Source: an uncultured Clostridia bacterium
GTDB lineage: Bacteria > Bacillota > Clostridia > UBA1381
Direction of reading: 5' to 3'
Length of the DNA: 23,066 bases
Assembly (NCBI GenBank): GCA_934476675.1
Contig: CAKSOE010000041.1
Span: forward strand, 1-23,066
Shown here: piece by piece, positions 5,442 through 12,171 of the stretch
Layout: each line of letters opens with the position of its first letter
Position numbering within the stretch: position 1 is the stretch's first letter
Notes under the pieces: generated by a model
What the model saw: only the letters and a program-made list of their open reading frames with translations
Told to the model about the DNA's origin: nothing
Databases searched by the model: none
Translations under genes and position numbers: made by a program

Positions 5442-7124
5442 TTAATATATATCCAGTTTATTTACAGCCAAATCCTCTATATTTTTACCGTCAATTGTTA
5501 TAACATCGCTTGTATTAAGCATTGTAAACGGTACGGAGGCGGCATATGTACTAACCGTCATATTCTTATATTTCACATTCAGTCTGTTATTTTCCGTATT
5601 GCATACGGCATCACACATTGTATCCTCATTAACGTCAATGGTATATACACAGTATTTATTCAAATCCGAAGCAAAAACAATATCCTTGTCGTTTCCGCTG
5701 TACAATATGCAGTCAAAGCACAGCTCGGAACTTGTTTTTGTTAATTCCGTTCTTATCTGCCCGTTATCAAATTCGGCTCTAACATATTTGAAACTAATCT
5801 TAACATTCTCAAATTCCGCTTGAAAAGCGTTGTCATGCCGGCTTATACCGAGTTTTTCAATATCACCCATAATTTTAAATCTCACCCGAATATCATGTGC
5901 CTTTATTCCGTTGTTTTTAATAAAATCAAGGCAAATATGGGTATCACCTCTATCCGTTGCGAAATTCACAGTGCTTAATGCACTGCCGTAATGCTGCGCT
6001 GTATGAATCTCGGCATCGGAAAAATCATACCCGTCATGCAGAACTTGAATACGGAATGAGTATTTATTGTTTTCATCTCCGAAAAATCCTAAAAGCGGTC
6101 GTGTTTGATTCCACATTTCCTCATGATGAAAGCTTCCCATGCAGAAATCCTTTGCAATATACGATACCTCCACTTTTGAATTTGCAAAGCACGGATAGCA
6201 AAAGCCGTTGGAAATGCGCACAATGTCGTATCTTTCCGAATTGTTTGTAAAAAATGATCTGTATTCCTTCGGCACGCTGATTCTGTCTCTTTTATGAACC
6301 GACTCGTCAAATTCTTTTATGCCTGCCGCACACAAAATTACATTTTTCTGCAAATCGGTAAGAAATGTGCTGTAATTTCTTGATTGGGGGCCGCTTAGTT
6401 CGCCCGTTTGAACATGGTAATGTACCGCCAGAGACTGCCACAAATATTTATAAAACGTTTCTGCGTCTTTCTTCATTTTCGCATCACGCACATAGTACCT
6501 GAGCCAATTTGCATCACCCAACGCCACCAAAGTATACACCGGACTGTTGTATTCGCTTATATTTCCGTCAGAGCGTGTAAACTCCAACAAACGTCTCAGT
6601 TTATTTGAACCATACTCAAAAAACTCATTCCACCCAAAAATCTCACCGGCAGCCGCACAAACAAAGCTATCCATCATAGCAATATTGGTATAGCTCACTC
6701 TTTCATTACGTCTTATTATACATCTGCAAGCATTATAGACTGCGGCTTTTATTTTCTCTTTGTCATCATCATTTAAGCAATCTGCATGGTCTATATAAAT
6801 CACCAGCAATTGTTTGCCGATAAAATCCGCCCAATTGAAATCGGGCGGCGACATCTCATCAAGAGATTCTTCCAGATAATACGGCCACAGCCCATAATAT
6901 GGGCTGTGCTCGTCTTTATTCTGCTGTGAAATAACACTTTTCACTATTCGTCTTGCATTTGGTATATTATTGCCGTCATCAAACAGCCTTACAGCGTATT
7001 CTATGCTCTCCCTGAAAGGATGAATAAAATCACCTTTTACCCGTGAATGGTAATTAGGGCCTGTATTCGGCATTTTTACCAGTGCTTCATTTCCATCAAA
7101 TATCATATTCATACTAATCTCCAT
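5442..7124 (-). CDS. Predicted alpha/alpha-toroid polysaccharide-active enzyme (heparinase II/III-like architecture)
   Basis: This 560-residue protein has no signal peptide. Residues about 25-290 are helical repeats with Trp/Tyr-rich motifs (SPYYGLWPYYLEESLDEM, YTNIAMMDSFVCAAAGEIFGW, DGNISEYNSPVYTLVALGDANWL), and the rest is beta-rich (for example GSFHHEEMWNQTRPLLGFFGDE). An alpha/alpha toroid followed by a beta-sandwich is the layout of heparinase II/III-type lyases and of several uronic-acid-active hydrolases. The conserved Asn/His/Tyr/Glu residues in those motifs are candidate active-site positions, but I cannot assign a catalytic residue. The start may be ATG 7124 (GGATAAGG upstream) or ATG 7112, which has GGAG six nt before it. 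It lies 12 bp after the YtcP-type permease gene and before the GH39-like gene, so it probably acts on imported oligosaccharides, possibly uronic-acid decorated. Confidence 0.6.
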   Translation of the reverse strand: MEISMNMIFDGNEALVKMPNTGPNYHSRVKGDFIHPFRESIEYAVRLFDDGNNIPNARRIVKSVISQQNKDEHSPYYGLWPYYLEESLDEMSPPDFNWADFIGKQLLVIYIDHADCLNDDDKEKIKAAVYNACRCIIRRNERVSYTNIAMMDSFVCAAAGEIFGWNEFFEYGSNKLRRLLEFTRSDGNISEYNSPVYTLVALGDANWLRYYVRDAKMKKDAETFYKYLWQSLAVHYHVQTGELSGPQSRNYSTFLTDLQKNVILCAAGIKEFDESVHKRDRISVPKEYRSFFTNNSERYDIVRISNGFCYPCFANSKVEVSYIAKDFCMGSFHHEEMWNQTRPLLGFFGDENNKYSFRIQVLHDGYDFSDAEIHTAQHYGSALSTVNFATDRGDTHICLDFIKNNGIKAHDIRVRFKIMGDIEKLGISRHDNAFQAEFENVKISFKYVRAEFDNGQIRTELTKTSSELCFDCILYSGNDKDIVFASDLNKYCVYTIDVNEDTMCDAVCNTENNRLNVKYKNMTVSTYAASVPFTMLNTSDVITIDGKNIEDLAVNKLDIY

Positions 7125-7136
7125 TTTAGCCGTACC

Positions 7137-8024
7137 TTATCCCTTTACCGAACCTATCATAACTCCTTTTACAAAATATTTCTGCAAGAAAGGATATACG
7201 CAAAGAATAGGAACAGTTGCCGTTATAATAGCGGCAGCCTGCATACCCTGCGGCGTAATCTGGTCTGAACGCACGCCCTCGCTTCCCGAATTGGTCTGTA
7301 ACAGCGACTGCGATACGTTATCTATCATTTGTTTAAGTTTTACCATAAGCGGAGCTTTTCCGCTGCTGTTAATATAAATAACGGCATTAAAATACATATT
7401 CCACCAGCTTACCGCATAGAACAGCGTAAGCGTTGCAATAACCGGCATTGATACCGGCAGTATGATTTTTACAAGAATATGTATGTCGTTAGCTCCGTCT
7501 ATGGACGCAGATTCTTCAAGGCTCGTCGGTATTCCCTCAAAAAAAGTCTTCATTACAAACATATTATATGTGCTTATCAGACCCAAACACCAAAGCGCCC
7601 AGTATGAATTTATCAAATGCAGTTTTTTAACAAGAATAAATGTCGGAATCATTCCGCCGTTAAACATCATCGTGAATGTTATCAGCATTAATATGAATTT
7701 TCTTCCGTCCAGATGTTTTTTTGATAAAGGATATGCCGCACATATTGTAAACAGCATATTAAGCGCTACGCCCATCACGGTAAGAATTACCGTATTCCAT
7801 ATGGAACGGAATATCTGACCGTCCTTTACCAGATTTTTATAAGCGTCAAGCGTCGGTTCAACAGGCAATATCCCCACTTCACCCGTATTTAATGCCCTGC
7901 TGCTGCTAAGCGACTGTGCCGCAACAGACAATATAGGAAATATCGTTATCGCAACGCATATCAGGAAGAACAATCCCAATAATGCCGAAAAGCATTTTTC
8001 CTTTATTGAGTACCCTAACTTCAT
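7137..8024 (-). CDS. ytcP: Carbohydrate ABC transporter permease, YtcP/CarE type
   Basis: A 295-residue membrane protein with six predicted helices, normal for the MalG-like permease family. It opens with a cytoplasmic stretch (MKLGYSIKEKCFSALLG), then helix 1 (LFFLICVAITIFPILSVAAQSL). The ATPase-contact EAA loop is at about 170-190: EESASIDGANDIHILVKIILP. The ending ITPQGMQAAAIITATVP and FVKGVMIGSVKG is typical of YtcP-type permeases in oligosaccharide importers. It pairs with the LplB-type permease (20850-21812) and the LipO-type binding protein (10353-11873), but is unusually separated from its partner by about 13 kb. The start is ATG 8024, about 11 nt after AAAGGA. No ATPase gene is present; a shared MsmX-like ATPase elsewhere is expected. 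Confidence 0.85.
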   Translation of the reverse strand: MKLGYSIKEKCFSALLGLFFLICVAITIFPILSVAAQSLSSSRALNTGEVGILPVEPTLDAYKNLVKDGQIFRSIWNTVILTVMGVALNMLFTICAAYPLSKKHLDGRKFILMLITFTMMFNGGMIPTFILVKKLHLINSYWALWCLGLISTYNMFVMKTFFEGIPTSLEESASIDGANDIHILVKIILPVSMPVIATLTLFYAVSWWNMYFNAVIYINSSGKAPLMVKLKQMIDNVSQSLLQTNSGSEGVRSDQITPQGMQAAAIITATVPILCVYPFLQKYFVKGVMIGSVKG

Positions 8025-8061
8025 ATTTGATTCATTCCTTTCTGTCCCGCATTACGGGCAT

Positions 8062-10344
8062 TTATATATTTTTCGCGCTGCTGTTGTTACGGAATTTATC
8101 GGGTGTAAGACCGTAATACTTTTTAAACGCTCTTATAAAGCTTTGTGAGCTTGTATAGCCCACATCGTCGGCAACCTCATAAATCTTTTTATTTGTTTTA
8201 AGCAGCAGCCGTCCCGCTTCATTCATGCGCAGCTGTGTAAGATATTCGTAAAAGCTCATTCCCTCAAACTTCTTAAATCCGTTGGTAATATAGGTTGAAC
8301 TTATATTCATCACTTCTCCCAGCTCTGCAATTGATATATTGCTGTTCCGGTAATTTTCGTTGACATAATCTATAACCCGTTTCATCGTCACTTTTGACGA
8401 CATATCTTCAACTTCGCTCTTTACATATCCGATAGTGCGGACAATCTCGTCGGTAATGCTTTCTTTTATCTTTTGCATATCATTTCCCGATACTATATTC
8501 TCCGAACACATATCCTGTACTTCCTGCGGCACGATAATTCCCATATCCTGTATGGTTTCGATAATTTCATACCGAACAAGATCTATAATATATCTCAGAT
8601 ACTGCTTCGGGAAGTGATGTCCGTTCATTATTTCAAATATGCTGTTCACATATTTTTCCGCATCACTCTTATCCCGTTTCTTTATCGCTTCGCCTATTTT
8701 TACCGATTTCTTTATAAACGGCATAAAAACATCATCACTGTAATCGTTAATATCGCGATAGAGTATCAAACCGTCGCCTTGCGTCACAAAATCGAAATCA
8801 AGACATTTCAGCGACTGCTCATAAGCGTTTTTTGCTTTTGAGAGGTCATGAAAGATATTGCTTACTCCCGCATTATATTTTTTGTTGTATAAGTTTTTAA
8901 AAGTCTGCGATATTTTTACGTTCAGCTCTCTTATCTGCTCAATAAACTCCTCATCGTCAAGCATACTGCTCAAAAATGCAATAATTCTGTTGCCTATCGT
9001 AACTACCGCCATACATCCTTCCGTCGATTCAATTCTTTTGCACATCATCGGCGCATAAATTGCAAAATCATCGCTGTCTTCATTATTTTCAAACTCCGAC
9101 ATCATTATTGCATAGCTGCCTTCACAAAGATGAATACCGAACATATTTGCCGCAGCTGAAATTTCTGAAAATGTCTTTACCTCGCCCGAAAGAAGCTTCA
9201 GCATAAGATTCCATTTTCTCGACGGCATGGTTTCCCGTATTTCCTCACGCATTTGCTGATCATCCATGATAATTTTATTCATTATCAGTTCTATGGATTC
9301 ATAGCTGTATCTGTCGGAAGATTCCGTGCTGTCGCTTGAACTTATGTCGTGTATCCTCTTTGCTGTGCGTTCCAGGAACTCGTCTACCGGATTGCAGGTC
9401 ACCTTGCTTGCATAATATGTTATGCACAAACCGAAAATGAATGTTAACAAGCCTATTAAAATTTCAGCCAACACAAGCGTTCTCATAACATTTCCGCCTT
9501 GCCTGGCATCGACAAGCATATAAAACGTCCATGGAACAAGCTCTGCATCATAATTACAAAAAAGGATATACTTTCTATGATTAAGAGTTATTCTTTTGCC
9601 CGATTCCTGGTTTGATATTTTGCTGACATCGGGCAATTGAATTGAACTGTCCATATTTCCGAAAACCACCGTGCCGTCATTATTCACCACACGATACTGC
9701 GTTCCCTGCGGAAGATTTTCCGCAAACAGGCTGTTGATATGCGTTCTGTTAAGCTCCAATAAAATATATCCGCGGATATATTTATTATTGCTGTTGAGCG
9801 GATACGAACGAATGATGTACATTCCATGTTCATCACCCGCTATACCCGTAAAGCTTCTGATATTGTTTTCGGCAGCCCAATCAAATATGCTGCTCTGCTC
9901 ACCGTAATTTTGCCGGTATTCTTCCTGCGTATATCCTCCCAGATTGGTAAGAATATATTGATTATTCAGGTTATATGCGGCAATACTGTTAATCTCATGA
10001 GCATTGTTACAGGTTGACATTAATTCATTTATCACATTAAAACGATTCAATCTTTGTTCCATCGGATCGTCATAAAAATCCGTGAAAAATGCAATAACCT
10101 CTTTGTCGTTAAGAATCCGCAAAGCATCCGCGTCAGCATTACTCATACCGGCAATGCTGTCGCTTTTTGCATTTTTTATAATTTCGCTGTATGTTTTATT
10201 TGTTTCATCCGTCAGGGCATTAAAGTGTATTCTTCCTATAAAGAATGCCGATACCAATATAAGCGCGAACAAAACAACCGCATATATAATAAACAGCCGA
10301 AAAAATATTTTTTTATCGTTTAATCGAAAAATTTTTCTGTTCAT
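8062..10344 (-). CDS. Membrane-anchored AraC-family sensor-regulator
   Basis: This 760-residue one-component regulator has a transmembrane helix at about 13-37 (RLFIIYAVVLFALILVSAFF), an extracellular sensor region of about 250 residues with a dCACHE-like pattern (SFTGIAGDEHGMYIIRSYPLN, YIRGYILLELNRTHINSL), and a second helix at about 290-312 (AEILIGLLTFIFGLCITYYA). A long cytoplasmic linker follows, then an AraC DNA-binding domain at 652-752 with two HTH motifs (ISIAELGEVMNISSTYITNGFKK in the first, IYEVADDVGYTSSQSFIRAFKKYYGLTPDKF overall in the second). Such proteins switch on sugar-utilisation operons when an oligosaccharide binds outside. The gene starts 8 nt after the stop of the binding-protein gene and has a weak ribosome site, so translation is probably coupled. 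It lies inside the operon it likely controls; the ligand is inferred to be a xylan-type fragment. Confidence 0.85.
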   Translation of the reverse strand: MNRKIFRLNDKKIFFRLFIIYAVVLFALILVSAFFIGRIHFNALTDETNKTYSEIIKNAKSDSIAGMSNADADALRILNDKEVIAFFTDFYDDPMEQRLNRFNVINELMSTCNNAHEINSIAAYNLNNQYILTNLGGYTQEEYRQNYGEQSSIFDWAAENNIRSFTGIAGDEHGMYIIRSYPLNSNNKYIRGYILLELNRTHINSLFAENLPQGTQYRVVNNDGTVVFGNMDSSIQLPDVSKISNQESGKRITLNHRKYILFCNYDAELVPWTFYMLVDARQGGNVMRTLVLAEILIGLLTFIFGLCITYYASKVTCNPVDEFLERTAKRIHDISSSDSTESSDRYSYESIELIMNKIIMDDQQMREEIRETMPSRKWNLMLKLLSGEVKTFSEISAAANMFGIHLCEGSYAIMMSEFENNEDSDDFAIYAPMMCKRIESTEGCMAVVTIGNRIIAFLSSMLDDEEFIEQIRELNVKISQTFKNLYNKKYNAGVSNIFHDLSKAKNAYEQSLKCLDFDFVTQGDGLILYRDINDYSDDVFMPFIKKSVKIGEAIKKRDKSDAEKYVNSIFEIMNGHHFPKQYLRYIIDLVRYEIIETIQDMGIIVPQEVQDMCSENIVSGNDMQKIKESITDEIVRTIGYVKSEVEDMSSKVTMKRVIDYVNENYRNSNISIAELGEVMNISSTYITNGFKKFEGMSFYEYLTQLRMNEAGRLLLKTNKKIYEVADDVGYTSSQSFIRAFKKYYGLTPDKFRNNSSAKNI

Positions 10345-10352
10345 ATATCATT

Positions 10353-11873
10353 TTAATTCTCAGTAAATGAATCCTTATTTTCTTCGTACCACTGCTGTGC
10401 AAGCTGATTGATATGTTCACCGTCCCGACGGTCGTACTCCGCCTTGATTTTCTCAATTGCCTGTTCCGGCGTCATACCGTCTTTTCCGATTGTTGTATTT
10501 ACAACGATTGTATCAATCAGCGGATCAAGCTCTGCCTGCATACTGCTGAATTCCGTAAAAGACGGATTATACGGAATATCGCGCTTGTACGGGTATTTCA
10601 ACGCAGTTTCAAGAGCGCGCTTTCTTATCTTGGCATATTGCTTGTCATACTGATCGCCCTTTTCACGTTCTTCAAACTTATCGGGATAGATAACCTCTTG
10701 TGAAATAACGGCATATTCGTTTGCATATGACAGCTCAGACTTATTCTTTGTCGAATCTATCGGCGTCGGTACTCCGTCTATCATTTCATAGTTTTCGTTT
10801 TCAATTCCGTTTATTATTGTAAACCAACCCTTATCAATCATCCAGTCAAGGAACTTCATTGCCTTCTCGGGGTTCTTCATATCTTTGTTGAATACTACGT
10901 ATCTGTTTGCCGGAGGCTCCTGGTAATATCCGGACTGACCGTACTTTGTCGATATAGCTTCCATGGGTACAAGATTTGCGTTAGGATCGTTTTGGATAAG
11001 CGTCGTATACACCTTCTTTATATCCCATGATGTGAAATATATTCCCGCCTTGCCGTTCGTTACAAGCTGCGACTGCCGTTCATTATTCGTATCGGTTATA
11101 AACTCGGGATCAATCAAACCTTCTTTATATGCTGTCTGTCTGAATTTAAGTGAATCCTTATATTTTTCTGTCATAGGCCCGTAAACCATTTTTCCGTCTT
11201 CGAGATACCATGAATTTTTTGCGGTATTGTAGAAATTGCTTATAAGGTCATTGCCGCTTAATGCAATCGGAATTGTATCATTCTGACCGTTTCCGTCCGG
11301 GTCTCCGTCACGGAATGCTCTTGCCACATTCAACAGTTCTTCATCCGTTTTCGGCATACTGAGTCCGAGCTTATCGAGCCAGTCCTGTCTGATCCATACG
11401 CCGAAGTTTGCCATATTTGCACGCTTTGAGGTAATCGCATATATCTTTCCGTCGAATGTTATATACGGTTTCAATTCGGGATGTTCTTCAAGATACTTTT
11501 TATATGATGTACTGTATTGATCTATAACATCATCAAGCGGCATAATCGCATCCTGTGCAATAAGCTGAGCAATATAATCCCTGCCGTAATCCCACATCAG
11601 ATCCGGAGCTTCTCCCGATGCTATAAGCATATTATATTTCTGTCTGACTTCGTTTCTCGGAATTGGTATCCATGATACATCAAATCCCGAATTTTCATTA
11701 ATCCATTTTGTCCATCTGTTATCCTCATAGCTTCCCTCGGACGCCGGCACCGTTCCTCTGTCAAAAATAGCTACCGACAGTTTATTGTCCGTTGTTTTGC
11801 TGCTGCCGCAGCCGGATAAAGCAAGTACTGCCGACATAGCCGCTGCCGTAAATGCGATTAATTTTTGCTTCAT
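10353..11873 (-). CDS. lipO: Sugar-binding lipoprotein of ABC transporter, LipO type
   Basis: This 506-residue extracellular solute-binding protein has a lipoprotein signal: Lys-rich start, hydrophobic core, and lipobox LSGC with Cys22 as the lipidated residue. The mature part follows the family 1 pattern: IASGEAPDLMWDYGRDYIAQLI, PLDDVIDQYS, KIYAITSKR, VWIRQDWLDKLGL, DPDGNGQNDTIPIALSG. The DPDGNGQND motif is typical of LipO/YtcQ proteins of the aldouronate and pectin-fragment importers. It captures oligosaccharides outside the membrane and delivers them to the two permeases. The start is ATG 11871-11873 with AGAAGG 8 nt upstream. It is the first gene after the 298-bp gap with the folded repeat and a probable promoter, so it likely begins its own transcript. 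The substrate, xylan-derived or pectin-derived, cannot be fixed from sequence. Confidence 0.9.
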   Translation of the reverse strand: MKQKLIAFTAAAMSAVLALSGCGSSKTTDNKLSVAIFDRGTVPASEGSYEDNRWTKWINENSGFDVSWIPIPRNEVRQKYNMLIASGEAPDLMWDYGRDYIAQLIAQDAIMPLDDVIDQYSTSYKKYLEEHPELKPYITFDGKIYAITSKRANMANFGVWIRQDWLDKLGLSMPKTDEELLNVARAFRDGDPDGNGQNDTIPIALSGNDLISNFYNTAKNSWYLEDGKMVYGPMTEKYKDSLKFRQTAYKEGLIDPEFITDTNNERQSQLVTNGKAGIYFTSWDIKKVYTTLIQNDPNANLVPMEAISTKYGQSGYYQEPPANRYVVFNKDMKNPEKAMKFLDWMIDKGWFTIINGIENENYEMIDGVPTPIDSTKNKSELSYANEYAVISQEVIYPDKFEEREKGDQYDKQYAKIRKRALETALKYPYKRDIPYNPSFTEFSSMQAELDPLIDTIVVNTTIGKDGMTPEQAIEKIKAEYDRRDGEHINQLAQQWYEENKDSFTEN

Positions 11874-11891
11874 AATAATAACCTTCTTTCT

Positions 11892-11915
11892 TAAATATTA
11901 TAATAGCCGATTGTA
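11892..11915 (-). promoter_or_regulatory. Probable promoter upstream of the lipoprotein gene
   Basis: On the minus strand a TATAAT hexamer lies about 20-30 nt before the AGAAGG ribosome site of the lipoprotein gene, within TATTATAATA near 11897-11906. No good -35 is seen at 17 nt; the positions upstream are weak. An activator-dependent promoter would fit, for example one served by the AraC regulator encoded in the same operon. Coordinates are approximate. Confidence 0.4.
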
Positions 11916-11983
11916 AAACTCTTAGAAGTCAGCTTTCAAGCGGCTTTTAATTGTTAATATATGATGATTTTTCTCCGTTTTCG

Positions 11984-12104
11984 GCTTCCCCTTTGAGGGG
12001 AAGCTGTCACGCAGTGACTGATGAGGTGGTATTTTCGCGGTAATCATTGCTTTAACACCTCATCCGACGGCTAACGCCGCCACCTTCCCCTCAAAGGGGA
12101 AGGC
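11984..12104. repeat. 121-bp folded intergenic repeat (MITE-like)
   Basis: The element is bounded by two strong hairpins: GCTTCCCCT-TTG-AGGGGAAGC (11984-12004) and CCTTCCCCT-CAA-AGGGGAAGG (about 12083-12103). Between them lie GTCAC-GCA-GTGAC (12006-12018) and a long-range stem GATGAGGTG (12020-12028) with CACCTCATC (12056-12064). I recognise this arrangement from intergenic repeats of gut Clostridia; that is recollection, not a search result. It lies downstream of the GH10 gene and upstream of the lipoprotein gene, so it could separate the two transcripts. Confidence 0.65.
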
Positions 12105-12106
12105 TT

Positions 12107-12155
12107 TAAAATTCAAAATTTCAAGTTATCCACGTTTTTTAAATTTTGAATTTTA
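12107..12155. repeat. Perfect 15-bp AT-rich inverted repeat after the GH10 gene
   Basis: TAAAATTCAAAATTT (12107-12121) and AAATTTTGAATTTTA (12141-12155) match as perfect inverted repeats, 19 nt apart. They directly abut the folded repeat at 11984-12104 and lie just past the GH10 stop codon. It may be a weak terminator, a protein-binding palindrome, or an outer end of the mobile repeat. Function is inference. Confidence 0.5.
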
Positions 12156-12171
12156 CAATCATCTATAAATA

